From contig CAJPFI010000035.1 of NCBI GenBank assembly GCA_905339295.1, forward strand, positions 1-64,000: DNA of 64,000 nt, given 5' to 3'. This stretch comes from Burkholderiales bacterium. Its GTDB lineage: Bacteria; Pseudomonadota; Gammaproteobacteria; Burkholderiales; Casimicrobiaceae. The notes under the pieces were generated by a model. It saw nothing but the letters and a program-made list of their open reading frames with translations. It had not been told where the DNA came from and ran no database searches. Positions 1-7,590 of this stretch are shown one piece after another. The first letter of the stretch is position 1. Each line of letters begins with the position of its first letter. Position numbers and translations under genes: made by a program.

Positions 1-64
1 CGATGACCGAATGAGGGCGCAGCGAGCGGTTTCCAGCATGGCCCGGGTGGAACCCTTCACCCAA

Positions 65-927
65 CACGGCCGGATACAGAGTTGCAGTCTGTCCTTCGTC
101 AACGCGATCAAGCTTGCATTTCCGGGGAAGTCCATACAGCCGGGTTAGCGCTCATTTGGCACTTGCACTGCAGCTGAGGCCAAGCTCATGTCCATGTTCA
201 TTACCCGTTGAAGTCCATACTTCGTCTCGAGGTACTTCAGGACAGCAGCTTCGTCACGGCGGTCAATGTCAGTGTCGGCGATGTAGGCCTCACCCGCCCT
301 TTCGTCCGCCACGGGGTCGATCAAGCCGTGCTTGAAGTGCCTGGCATAGGGAGAATCACGTAGCGCCTCCCAGTTGGGCGAGTATGGATTGAGGCACAGC
401 TTCACCGTGACAGAGTTGCCGTTGATGAACGCTGCTACCGCGCCATCCAAATGCTCTTTGAAACGAAAGAAGTCACCATTACGAAAGAAGTAGCATTGCT
501 TCATGACGGAATGGTCCAGCTCGAAGATGCGAGTGGACCCATACAACGTGGCCATAAACTGGAAGTGTTTAGCTTCGCCATCGTACCCACTGCCCGTGAA
601 CCAAAGAATTCGAAGGTCATGTGGAGTATTGCGCGATGTCGATGACAGCTGTGATGCCGCTTTTCGGACGATGCCGGAGATTCTATTGTTGTGGGTGAGC
701 GGCAGGACGGACCCATGAACTTCACCAGCGGCGAATGCGGCTGCGCGTGCAGCTAACGCCTTCGGATCGTCGAACTTCAGCTTTTCTTCAACGAGTAGGC
801 GAGAACCATCAAGAACTGCCAACCAGTCAGACTCCTCGTCACTTGATGTCGGCAACGGATCGACCGTTGCGCCCCATTGCGCGAGGACTTGGGCGGCAAC
901 TGATATGTCGCGGTCCAAGAGCGCTAA
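65..927 (-). mobile_element. Integron gene cassette 2 (left end tentative)
   Basis: The cassette starts at T927. Its own R'' box, GAGCGCTAAC at 153-144 on the minus strand, is an exact complement of its first ten bases GTTAGCGCTC. That fixes the cassette identity and places its attC from 153 leftward. The best R' candidate is GTTGGGT at 65-59, which fits the GTTRRRY consensus and would give a 95-bp attC, but I could not find a convincing L''/L' pair, so the left end is provisional. Confidence 0.6.
145..918 (-). CDS. Integron cassette 2 protein of unknown function
   Basis: Unrecognised soluble protein of about 257 residues. The open frame extends upstream to 984, but that part is the attC site of the previous cassette, so I start at the TTG at 918, only nine bases inside the cassette (first residues after the start DRDISVAAQVL). 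Cassette genes often start this close to the recombination point. No signal peptide, membrane segment or repeat is visible; the middle is fairly rich in aromatic residues (KHFQFMATLY, QCYFFRNGDFFRF). The stop codon TAA is part of the next R'' core site. Its base composition is visibly less GC-rich than its neighbours, as is usual for cassettes. The function is unknown. Confidence is good that it is a real gene and moderate for the start. Confidence 0.75.
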   Translation of the reverse strand: MDRDISVAAQVLAQWGATVDPLPTSSDEESDWLAVLDGSRLLVEEKLKFDDPKALAARAAAFAAGEVHGSVLPLTHNNRISGIVRKAASQLSSTSRNTPHDLRILWFTGSGYDGEAKHFQFMATLYGSTRIFELDHSVMKQCYFFRNGDFFRFKEHLDGAVAAFINGNSVTVKLCLNPYSPNWEALRDSPYARHFKHGLIDPVADERAGEAYIADTDIDRRDEAAVLKYLETKYGLQRVMNMDMSLASAAVQVPNER

Positions 928-1017
928 CGTCCGAGTTGAGCGGCCCGCCGCCGCCGCCGCAGCCACGAAGAACAAACCTCGCATCGGCGGGTCCGCTCGA
1001 ACGCGGGGTTAGAGCGC
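919..1017 (-). other. attC recombination site of integron cassette 1
   Basis: Read on the minus strand the site starts with GCGCTCTAAC (R''), followed by L'' TTCGAGCGG. About 50 bases later come L' CCGCTCAA and R' GTTAGCGCTC. L'' and L' are complementary apart from one unpaired base, the normal attC asymmetry. The site is about 99 bp, inside the usual attC range. The recombination point is between G928 and T927. R'' is exactly complementary to the first ten bases of its own cassette at 2133-2124, as expected for a circularised cassette. Orientation agrees with the integrase at 2286. Confidence 0.85.
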
Positions 1018-1105
1018 ATGCGTGCCCATTTTCACGGCGAAGTGCTTCGAGTACGGTCACCACGCGCGATGCGTGAACTGCCCCGACCGCCAAGAACACA
1101 TAGTC

Positions 1106-1972
1106 TCACCGCGGCAGCTTCTCGATCACCGAGCCGAGAACCCGATTGAATCGCTCGGGGTCTTCCATCATGGGAAAGTGGCCGACGCCCGGCATGAGCA
1201 CGACCTCGACGCCGTGGCGCTTCAGGGATTCGAAGTCGGTGGGCGGGTGGTCCGGGTTGATCGCGATTGTGGGCAGCTTGAGGTCGGCCAGCGCGGCCGG
1301 CATCTCGCGGCCGTTGCTGAACACCGAGACCATTGCCGCCAGCGCAATCTCCTTCGGCGCCGACGACATGTCCGCCGCGATCCACTCGACGAGGGACTTG
1401 TCGGCCGTCGCCGGAAACATGCCGCGGACGAAAGCGCGCGTTCGCTCCGTGAAGTCGACGCGGAACGGCGCGACGAACGCCTCGATACGCTCGGCCGTCG
1501 GCGGCGCATCGAGCTTCCTGTAAACATCGACCCACACCAGGCCCGCGACACGGCCACGCAGGCGCCGAGCCGCTTCCACGATCACGTCGCCGCCCATCGA
1601 GTGACCGATAAGGATCACGCGTTCGATGCCGAGCTTTTCCACCACCGCCGCCACGTCCGCTCCGAACGCCGCGATCGTCCACGCCTGTCGGTTCGTTCCC
1701 GACTCGCCGTGTCCCGCAAGGTCGATCGCGACGACGCGGTAGCGCCGGCCCAGCGGCTCGAGCTGGCCCTTCCAATACGTGCGGTCGCACGACCAGCCAT
1801 GGACGAAAACCAGCGCGGGCGTTCCGGCGCCGTGCGCGTCGTACGCGATCGCGACGCCATCCGCGGAAGCCGCGCGACCCTGCGCCGCATGCGCCGGCGA
1901 AGGATCACCGGCCATCGAGCCTACGAACGCCATCAGCCACAACAATTGTGCGCGAGTTGGACGGGTGGACAT
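1106..1972 (-). CDS. Exported alpha/beta hydrolase, carried on integron cassette 1
   Basis: Alpha/beta-fold hydrolase of 288 residues. A signal peptide is visible (MSTRPTRAQLLWLMAFVGSM, probable cleavage after AHA near residue 34), so it likely acts in the periplasm. Oxyanion region FVHGWSCD, nucleophile elbow GHSMGGD and a C-terminal GVGHFPMMEDPERF histidine complete the expected serine hydrolase pattern; substrate unknown. The start at 1972 is supported by GGGAG six bases upstream and by the signal peptide directly after it. An upstream in-frame start at 2104 would put the signal sequence inside the protein. The gene overlaps the 3' end of the small cysteine-rich gene by 40 bases, which suggests translational coupling. 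Both lie in one cassette ending at the attC 919-1017. Confidence 0.85.
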   Translation of the reverse strand: MSTRPTRAQLLWLMAFVGSMAGDPSPAHAAQGRAASADGVAIAYDAHGAGTPALVFVHGWSCDRTYWKGQLEPLGRRYRVVAIDLAGHGESGTNRQAWTIAAFGADVAAVVEKLGIERVILIGHSMGGDVIVEAARRLRGRVAGLVWVDVYRKLDAPPTAERIEAFVAPFRVDFTERTRAFVRGMFPATADKSLVEWIAADMSSAPKEIALAAMVSVFSNGREMPAALADLKLPTIAINPDHPPTDFESLKRHGVEVVLMPGVGHFPMMEDPERFNRVLGSVIEKLPR

Positions 1973-2079
1973 TTCACACTCCCGAATGAGCAGAAGACGC
2001 AGCAATCGCCCTCGTACGGCCGCAGCAGCGCGTGGCAGCCCTTGCACTCGTAGTAATAGATGCATGCGTCGACGGGCAT
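1933..2079 (-). CDS. Small cysteine-rich zinc-ribbon-like protein (GDCCVFCS family)
   Basis: A 48-residue protein. It has a CxxC pair at residues 12-15 (ECKGCH), then GDCCVFCSFGSVKCPP with cysteines at 26, 27, 30 and 37. I recognise this as the small GDCCVFCSYG family, usually described as putative metal-binding or zinc-ribbon proteins of unknown role. It begins about 55 bases after the start of cassette 1 and is the first gene of that cassette. Its last 13 codons overlap the start of the hydrolase gene. The tail after CPP (VQLAHNCCG) is longer than I recall for the family and may reflect the overlap. The call rests on the motif; function is not known. Confidence 0.75.
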   Translation of the reverse strand: MPVDACIYYYECKGCHALLRPYEGDCCVFCSFGSVKCPPVQLAHNCCG

Positions 2080-2123
2080 TGTCTCCTCGGACGAAGCGCC
2101 GCACGCGCGTACCTATCTTTCAC

Positions 2124-2285
2124 GCGCTCTAACGTTAAGTGTGGCTCGAAAATGCCGGTATGCAATGGGGCGCTTCGGACGGGGTTGTCGCCGCTACTCG
2201 TCCGAACGGTCTATCGGAAGGCGAGAGGAAGTTCATGAAAATCACGTGACTGCTGCTCAGTTCGGGGGCCGAAAGGCTCTGTTCC
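2124..2285 (-). other. attI region of the chromosomal integron
   Basis: This gap lies between the integrase start and the first cassette. On the minus strand the sequence ends CACACTTAAC then GTTAGAGCGC, giving a core site cut at 2133/2132. Position between intI and the first cassette is where attI and the cassette promoter are expected. I could not assign the secondary integrase-binding sites or a cassette promoter by eye, and saw no LexA-type box here. Confidence 0.7.
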
Positions 2286-3257
2286 GTGGACGCCAGACCG
2301 CCTGTTACCCTGCTCGAGCGTGTCCGCGACCGGATCCGTCTCAAGCACTACAGCATCCGGACCGAGCAGGCGTATTGCGACTGGATTAGACGCTTCGTCG
2401 TTTTCCATGGCAAGCGCCACCCGTCCGGGCTCGGGGCGGCGGAGGTCGAGGCGTCCCTGACGTCGCTGGCGGTGGAGTGGCGGGTGGCTGCCGCCACGCA
2501 GAACCAGGCGAAGAGCGCGCTCCTGTTTCTCTACAAGGAGGTGCTCGGCGCCGAGCTGCCATGGCTCGACGACGTCGAGCGGGCGAAGGCGCCGGTGCGG
2601 CTCCCCGTCGTGCACACCCGCGACGAAGTGTCGCGCGTGCTCGCGCGGCTCGACGGCGTTCACCGCCTGATCGGCTCGTTGCTCTACGGCACCGGGCTCC
2701 GCATCATGGAGGCGATGCGGCTGCGCGTGAAGGACGTCGAGTTTTCGCGCCGCGAGATCCTCGTGCGCGACGGCAAGGGCGCCAAGGACCGCGTCACGAT
2801 GCTCCCGGTGCGGATCGTCGCGCCATTGCGCGAGCAGATCGCCCGTGCGCGCGAGCTGTACCGCGTGGACCTGGATGAGGGATGCGGCGCCGTCTGGCTG
2901 CCGTTCGCGCTCGACCGCAAGTACCCGGGCGCGGCCCGCGAGTGGGGCTGGCAGTACGTGTTCCCGGCCGGCTCGCGTTCGATCGACCCGCGCGACGGCG
3001 TCGAGCGCCGGCACCACCTGTCGGACCAGGTCTTCCAGCGTGCGATGAAGAACGCGGTGCGCGGCGCAGGCATCGCCAAGCCAGCCACGCCGCATACGCT
3101 GCGCCATTCGTTCGCCACGCACCTGCTCGAGTCGGGCTACGACATCCGCACGGTGCAGGAACTGCTCGGGCACGCGGACGTCGGCACGACGATGGTCTAC
3201 ACGCACGTGCTGAACCGGGGCGGGCACGGCGTCGTGAGCCCCATCGATCGCCCGTGA
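2286..3257 (+). CDS. intI: Integron integrase IntI (tyrosine recombinase)
   Basis: Site-specific recombinase of 323 residues that inserts and excises cassettes at attI and attC. The catalytic set is complete: Arg139 in [12 protein letters not shown], Lys164 or 167 region, His270 and Arg273 in [12 protein letters not shown], His296 in LLGHADV, Tyr305 in MVYTHV. The diagnostic IntI-specific insertion is present at about 208-247 ([13 protein letters not shown], then VFPAGS and [13 protein letters not shown]), which separates IntI from XerC/D-type recombinases. The N-terminal SAM-like DNA-binding domain covers about 8-90. The start is GTG with GAAAGG nine bases upstream; length is normal for IntI. 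It is divergent from the cassette array, the standard integron layout. There is no truncation or missing residue, so the enzyme is probably active. Confidence 0.95.
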   Translation: MDARPPVTLLERVRDRIRLKHYSIRTEQAYCDWIRRFVVFHGKRHPSGLGAAEVEASLTSLAVEWRVAAATQNQAKSALLFLYKEVLGAELPWLDDVERAKAPVRLPVVHTRDEVSRVLARLDGVHRLIGSLLYGTGLRIMEAMRLRVKDVEFSRREILVRDGKGAKDRVTMLPVRIVAPLREQIARARELYRVDLDEGCGAVWLPFALDRKYPGAAREWGWQYVFPAGSRSIDPRDGVERRHHLSDQVFQRAMKNAVRGAGIAKPATPHTLRHSFATHLLESGYDIRTVQELLGHADVGTTMVYTHVLNRGGHGVVSPIDRP

Positions 3258-3285
3258 GCGGACCGGCCGCTCGGCGTCGGGGGCG

Positions 3286-3561
3286 TTACCGACGCGGCCC
3301 GAATCGGACCAGCGAGCGCTCGCGTGCCTTGATTGTCGCGTACTCGCGGTTGCGCGGCGCGCCCGACGTGACGAGCGACCGGACGAGGACGCGCGCGGCC
3401 GCGGACACGTCGTCCACGGCCTGGTGGAACGCCGCCTCGTTCGCCTTCGACGGCGAGTTCATGCCGGAGAGCTTGCGGACGAACTGGAGCGACGCGGCGC
3501 GGATCTCGTCGTCGGTCGCCGGCGGCTCGAAGTTGAACAGCGTCCTGATGCTGCGGCACAT
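3286..3561 (-). CDS. DUF2277 family small protein
   Basis: A 91-residue protein beginning MCRSIRTLFNFEPPATDDEI and containing QFVRKLSG and KANEAAF, which matches the DUF2277 family. No enzymatic function is established for that family. It is soluble and basic at the C terminus. A strong ribosome site (GGAGGAG, seven bases upstream) supports the start. The gene converges on the integrase gene, with 28 bases between stops, and so marks the edge of ordinary chromosome beside the integron. Confidence 0.85.
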   Translation of the reverse strand: MCRSIRTLFNFEPPATDDEIRAASLQFVRKLSGMNSPSKANEAAFHQAVDDVSAAARVLVRSLVTSGAPRNREYATIKARERSLVRFGPRR

Positions 3562-3670
3562 GAGGCACTCCTCCCGGGGCGCGGGCGAGCGGGACGCGCG
3601 GAGCGGCGAGGCCCCGGAAGTCGTCCCGAGGCCCCGGCCCGCTGCGCGTCGGGCGCTCGCCCGTCCGCGG

Positions 3671-4048
3671 TCAGGCCGGCGCGCCGACGCCCTTCGGATT
3701 GGGCCCGTAGGCGTTGGTGCCCGGCTGGCTGTCGAAGACGAAGAAGATGATCAGCACGATCATGCCGATGAGCGGAATGAGGCCGATGAGCAGCCACCAT
3801 CCGCTCCGGCCGGTGTCGTGCAGGCGCCGCGCGCCGACCGCGAGCGACGGGATCAGCACGCCCAGCGAGAAGACGCCGCTCAGGAGCCCGATGCCGTTCT
3901 CGTCGCTCCACAGGCCGAGCATCATGTCCACGAGGCCGAGCACGATCGAGATGATCACGCAGAACAGCGCGTAGAACCAGTACTCCCTGCGGCGCGAGCG
4001 CCCTTCGAACACCGCGTACTTCTTCAAGGCCATCAGGAACCAGTCCAT
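3671..4048 (-). CDS. DUF805 inner-membrane protein
   Basis: A 125-residue membrane protein of the DUF805 (YhaH-like) family. The typical start MDWFLMALKKYAVFEGRSRRREYWFY is present, followed by about four hydrophobic segments (roughly 27-47, 55-72, 83-105 and an overlapping third hairpin), with the family's ARRLHDTGRSGWW motif before the last one. It ends in a short polar tail. The biochemical role is unknown. GGGAG precedes the start. It lies 109 bases upstream of the DUF2277 gene in the same direction, possibly co-transcribed. Confidence 0.85.
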   Translation of the reverse strand: MDWFLMALKKYAVFEGRSRRREYWFYALFCVIISIVLGLVDMMLGLWSDENGIGLLSGVFSLGVLIPSLAVGARRLHDTGRSGWWLLIGLIPLIGMIVLIIFFVFDSQPGTNAYGPNPKGVGAPA

Positions 4049-4132
4049 GGCGTCTCCCTGGTGATCGACACGGGCGCTCGAATCGCGTGGCGGGCGGGGC
4101 GCGCGCCGGTGGTGACTCCCGCCCGCAGGCGA

Positions 4133-5239
4133 CTACTTCGACGACGGCAGCTTGCCCTGCACGCCCTCGACGTAGTAGTCCATCTTGTTGAGCGTCACGT
4201 CGTCGATCGTCTTGCCGGCGGCGATGCGCTCCTTGCCGGTGTTGTCCTTCACCGGACCGGTGAACGGATGGAACCTGCCGGCCCTGATGTCGGCCTCGAC
4301 CTTCCTCGTCTGGTCCTGCACGTCCTGCGGCACCACCTTGTTGAACGCCGCGAGCTTGATCATGCCTTCCTTGATGCCGCCCCAGACGTTGCCCGGCTTC
4401 CACTTGCCCTCGACCGCCGACTGCGCGGCCTTCGTGTAGAAGTCACCCCACTGGTGCGTCACCGCGGTGAGCTGCGCGTTCGGGCCGTACTTCGACATGT
4501 CGCTGTGGTAGCCGACCGCGTACACCTTCTTCGCCTCGGCGGCCTGCACCGCGGCGGTCGAGTCGGTGTGGTGCGTGACGACGTCGGCGCCCTGCGAGAT
4601 CAGCGTGTCGGCGGCCTGGCGCTCCTTGCCGGGGTCGAACCACGAGTTGACCCACACGACCTTGACCTCGGCCTTCGGATTGACGCTGCGCATCCCGCGC
4701 GCGAACGCGTTGATGCCCATCACGACCTCGGGGATCGGGAACGCGGCGACGTAGCCCGCGACGTTGGTCTTCGTCATCCTGCCCGCGACGATGCCGGCGA
4801 GGTAGCGGCCCTCGTAGAATCGCGCGTTGTAGATGCCGACGTTCTTCGCGCTCTTGTAGCCGGTCGCGTGCTCGAAGTGCGTCTTCGGGAACGTGGCCGC
4901 GACCTTGATCGTCGGGTTCATGTAGCCGAACGAGGTCGTGAAGACGAGCTGGTGGCCGCTCTGCGCGAGCTCGCGGATCACGCGCTCGGCGTCCGCGCCC
5001 TCGGGCACGCTCTCGATGTACTTGGTCGTGACCTTGGCGCCCAGCGCCGCCTCCATCTCCTTGCGGCCGGTGTCGTGCTGGAACGTCCATCCGGCGTCGC
5101 CGATCGGGCTCACGTAGACGAAGCCGATCTTCAGCGGCTCGCCGGCCTTGGTCTGGGCGGCGGCCGGGAGCGCGACGGCGGTCGCGAGCGCGCCGGCGGC
5201 GATCGTCGCGAGCGCGATCCTGCGGTTCATCCTGGGCAT
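4133..5239 (-). CDS. BMP-family nucleoside ABC transporter substrate-binding protein
   Basis: Periplasmic binding protein of 368 residues, basic membrane protein (BMP/PnrA-like) family, which binds purine nucleosides or related compounds. A signal peptide with cleavage at VALPAAAQ is clear, then KIGFVYVSPIGDAGWTFQHD (ligand-binding N-terminal lobe), VFTTSFGYMNPTI and VVTHHTDSTAAVQAAE. The start at 5239 is preceded by AGGAG nine bases upstream; a second ATG at 5230 is less likely. It is the last gene of the minus-strand purine cluster, 113 bases after its permease. Association with xanthine dehydrogenase genes suggests a purine base or nucleoside as ligand; this is inference. Confidence 0.9.
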   Translation of the reverse strand: MPRMNRRIALATIAAGALATAVALPAAAQTKAGEPLKIGFVYVSPIGDAGWTFQHDTGRKEMEAALGAKVTTKYIESVPEGADAERVIRELAQSGHQLVFTTSFGYMNPTIKVAATFPKTHFEHATGYKSAKNVGIYNARFYEGRYLAGIVAGRMTKTNVAGYVAAFPIPEVVMGINAFARGMRSVNPKAEVKVVWVNSWFDPGKERQAADTLISQGADVVTHHTDSTAAVQAAEAKKVYAVGYHSDMSKYGPNAQLTAVTHQWGDFYTKAAQSAVEGKWKPGNVWGGIKEGMIKLAAFNKVVPQDVQDQTRKVEADIRAGRFHPFTGPVKDNTGKERIAAGKTIDDVTLNKMDYYVEGVQGKLPSSK

Positions 5240-5352
5240 TGCGGAGTCTCCTGGTGAGCGGGGGAGGGACGGGGCCGCCCGGCGGGGCGGGCGGTGCCGG
5301 AGGCGGATTCTAACGCCGGCGGGGAAGGAAGGGGTCGCGCCCCGGCCGGGGG

Positions 5353-6273
5353 TTACGCGGCCGGGTGGAACGGCCTGCCGAGCGAGGCTGGCGCGTTCAA
5401 CCGGATCGCGACCGCGTCGCGCGAGATCATCGCGAGCACGACGATCGTCGCGAGGTAGGGGAGCATCGACAGGTACTGCGACGGGATCGCGACGCCCAGC
5501 GCCTGCACCTGGAACTGCGCGAGCGTGACGCCGCCGAACAGGTACGCGCCGGCGAGCACGCGCCACGGCTTCCAGGTCGCGAACACGACGAGCGCGAGCG
5601 CGATCCAGCCGCGTCCCGCGACCATGCCCTCGACCCACAGCGGCGTGTAGGCGACCGAGAGGTAGGCGCCGGCCAGCCCCGCGCATGCGCCGCCGAACAG
5701 CACCGCGGCGTAGCGGATCGCGATCACGGGATAGCCGATCGCGTGCGCCGACTGCGGCGACTCGCCTACCGCGCGCAGCACGAGCCCCCCGCGCGAGCGG
5801 TACAGGAACCACTGCACGAGCGCGAACAGCGCGAACGACAGGTAGACGAGCGGGTTGTGACCGAAGACGAGCTGCCCGACGACCGGGAGGTCCGACAGCC
5901 CGCCGATCGAAAGCGGCGTGATGCCGGCGATCACGACCGACACGAAGTCGAGCCCGACGAAGGCGGACAGGCCGATCCCGAACAGCGACAGCGCTAGGCC
6001 GGTCGCGACCTGGTTGGCCAGCAGCGACAGCGTGATCGCGCCGAAGATCAGCGACGTCGCCGCGCCGGCGCCCATGCCGGCGAGGATGCCGAGCCAGGGC
6101 GAGCCGGACGTCGCCGCGACCATGAACGCCACCACGGCGCCGACCAGCATCATTCCCTCGACGCCGAGGTTCAGCACGCCCGACTTCTCGGTGACGAGCT
6201 CGCCCAGCGCCGCGAACACGAGCGGCGTGCCGGCGGCGAGCGTCAGGATCACCAGTTGCGCGAACGTGTCCAT
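5353..6273 (-). CDS. Nucleoside-type ABC transporter permease, second subunit
   Basis: Inner-membrane permease of 306 residues (BPD_transp_2 family, as in branched-chain amino acid, sugar and BMP-linked nucleoside transporters). It has about eight to ten hydrophobic segments and the signature GELVTEKSGVLNLGVEGMM near residues 24-42, plus the cytoplasmic loop AVGESPQSAHAIGYPV, which contacts the ATPase. The start ATG follows directly after a GGGGTCTGACCCC palindrome. Four bases separate it from the upstream permease, so the two are translationally close and probably form the heterodimeric channel. Confidence 0.9.
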   Translation of the reverse strand: MDTFAQLVILTLAAGTPLVFAALGELVTEKSGVLNLGVEGMMLVGAVVAFMVAATSGSPWLGILAGMGAGAATSLIFGAITLSLLANQVATGLALSLFGIGLSAFVGLDFVSVVIAGITPLSIGGLSDLPVVGQLVFGHNPLVYLSFALFALVQWFLYRSRGGLVLRAVGESPQSAHAIGYPVIAIRYAAVLFGGACAGLAGAYLSVAYTPLWVEGMVAGRGWIALALVVFATWKPWRVLAGAYLFGGVTLAQFQVQALGVAIPSQYLSMLPYLATIVVLAMISRDAVAIRLNAPASLGRPFHPAA

Positions 6274-6274
6274 G

Positions 6275-6287
6275 GGGTCAGACCCCG
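6275..6287. repeat. GGGGTCAGACCCC palindrome between permease genes
   Basis: A 13-bp palindrome in the short junction between the two permease genes; it spans the stop region of the first and ends immediately at the ATG of the second. Its core is shared with the larger repeats at 7396-7590. Confidence 0.75.
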
Positions 6288-7390
6288 CTCATCTTTCGAG
6301 CAGGGTCGGACGCTGCGACCGCTGCTCTCGTGACGCGCTTCGCGCCGCGCAGCCGGTAGTGGATGAACACGTCCGCCGCGAGCAGGAAGAAGAGCAGCGT
6401 GCCCTGAAACAGTCCGGTCACTGCGGACGGCAGCGCGAGGTTCAGTTGCGCGGACTCGCCGCCGAGGTAGAGCAGCGACATGAGCAGGCTCGCGAAGACG
6501 ATGCCGACCGGGTGCAGGCGGCCTACGAACGCGACGATGATGGCGGCGAAGCCGTACCCCGGCGACACCGACGGCTGGAGCTGGCCGATCGGCCCGGCGA
6601 TCTCGCCGACGCCCGCGAGGCCCGCGCATCCGCCGCCGATCAGCATGCCGAGCCACACGGTGCGCGGCGCGGAAATGCCGGCATAGTGCGCGGCGGCCGG
6701 CGCGAGGCCCGCGACGCGCATCTGGTAGCCCACGTAGCTCATCTGCATGAACACCCATCCCGCCGCGACGACCGCGAGCGCGAGCAGGAAGCCCCAATGG
6801 AGGCGCGTCGCCTCGAGCATGTTCGGCAGAATCGCGCTCTCGCTGAACAGCTTCGACTGCGGGAAGTTGAAGCCCTCCGGGTCGCGCCACGCGTCGTGCA
6901 CCAGCAGCGACAGCGTCAGCGTCGCGACGTAGACCAGCATCAGCGAGGTGAGGATCTCGTTCGCGTTGAAGCGCGTGCGCAGCCATGCGGGGATCGCCGC
7001 CCACGCGACGCCGCCCGCGACGCCCGCAGCCATCATCAGCGGAAGCACGAGCGGCGAGTCGACGCCGTGCAGCGCGAGCGCGACGCCGCCGCCCGCGATC
7101 GCGCCCAGCGTGAGCTGGCCCTCGGCGCCGATGTTCCAGACGTTCGCGCGGTAGCCCGCCGCGAGCCCGGTCGCGATCATCATCAGCGGCGACGCCTTGA
7201 GCAGCAATTCGCCCACGCCGTAGAGCGAGTCGAGCGGCTTGACGAAGAACGCGTGGAACGCGTCGAACGGGTTCTTGCCCATCGCCGGGAACAGCGCGAA
7301 GCCGATCGCGACGGTGGCCGTGACTGCGATCAGCGGCGACGCCCACTTGAACGTGCGCGACGGCTCCGGGCGGGCTTCGAGGCGGATCAT
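6278..7390 (-). CDS. Nucleoside-type ABC transporter permease, first subunit
   Basis: Inner-membrane permease of 370 residues, partner of the 306-residue permease. It has the N-terminal VFFVKPLDSLYGVGELLLKASPL-type region, the NVWNIGAEGQLTLGAI signature (about 89-104) and the loop RVAGLAPAAAHYAGIS. About nine membrane segments are visible. Such nucleoside permease pairs normally sit together with a duplicated ATPase and a BMP binding protein, exactly as here. Its start lies about six bases from a copy of the inverted repeat at 7396-7590. Confidence 0.9.
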   Translation of the reverse strand: MIRLEARPEPSRTFKWASPLIAVTATVAIGFALFPAMGKNPFDAFHAFFVKPLDSLYGVGELLLKASPLMMIATGLAAGYRANVWNIGAEGQLTLGAIAGGGVALALHGVDSPLVLPLMMAAGVAGGVAWAAIPAWLRTRFNANEILTSLMLVYVATLTLSLLVHDAWRDPEGFNFPQSKLFSESAILPNMLEATRLHWGFLLALAVVAAGWVFMQMSYVGYQMRVAGLAPAAAHYAGISAPRTVWLGMLIGGGCAGLAGVGEIAGPIGQLQPSVSPGYGFAAIIVAFVGRLHPVGIVFASLLMSLLYLGGESAQLNLALPSAVTGLFQGTLLFFLLAADVFIHYRLRGAKRVTRAAVAASDPARKMSGV

Positions 7391-7395
7391 CTTTT

Positions 7396-7590
7396 GATGG
7401 GGTCAGAGCCGTAATATTGGTGCGATGGGGTCAGAGCCGTAATATTCGATCGACGAACAGGCTCAATCTGCGAGAGCGCGCGAGTCGAATATTACGGCTC
7501 TGACCCCATCGCACGGTAATATTCGATCGACGAACAGGCTCGATCTGCGAGAGCGCGCGAGTCGAATATTACGGCTCTGACCCCATCGCA
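7396..7590. repeat. GGGGTCAGAGCCGTAATATT inverted repeats with a duplicated 77-bp unit
   Basis: Two forward copies of GGGGTCAGAGCCGTAATATT (within 7396-7418 and 7422-7448) are followed by two inverted copies (7486-7513 and 7563-7590). The segment from 7439 to 7513 is repeated at 7516-7590 with a 77-bp period and a single visible substitution. Copy 2 and the first inverted copy form a near-perfect 28-bp stem around a 38-base loop. The last inverted copy overlaps the 3' end of the ATPase gene and supplies its stop codon and last residues (MGSEP). No transposase is nearby. It resembles a REP or MITE-like element. Confidence 0.9.

Larger units (their letters stand above)
928..2132 (-). mobile_element. 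Integron gene cassette 1 (two genes plus attC)
   Basis: The cassette runs on the minus strand from the attI junction (G2133/T2132) to the attC cut point (G928/T927), 1205 bp. It holds the small GDCCVFCS gene, the exported hydrolase and the attC site. The boundary call uses the core sites at both ends and the 10-bp complementarity between the cassette start GTTAGAGCGC and R'' GCGCTCTAAC at 1017-1008. No internal promoter was identified; expression may depend on an integron promoter near attI. Confidence 0.8.

Noticed and set aside
919-984. ATG start at 984 for the cassette 2 gene
   Set aside because: That ATG lies in the loop of attC of cassette 1, outside cassette 2; the alanine-rich leader is attC stem sequence.
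2134-2285. LexA box controlling intI
   Set aside because: No CTGT-N8-ACAG pattern found; CTGT near 2278 lacks the second half.
2882-5257. Very long open frame of 791 codons on the plus strand
   Set aside because: Arg/Ala/His-rich shadow frame crossing the integrase end, DUF2277, DUF805 and BMP genes; no domain and typical of high-GC antisense frames.
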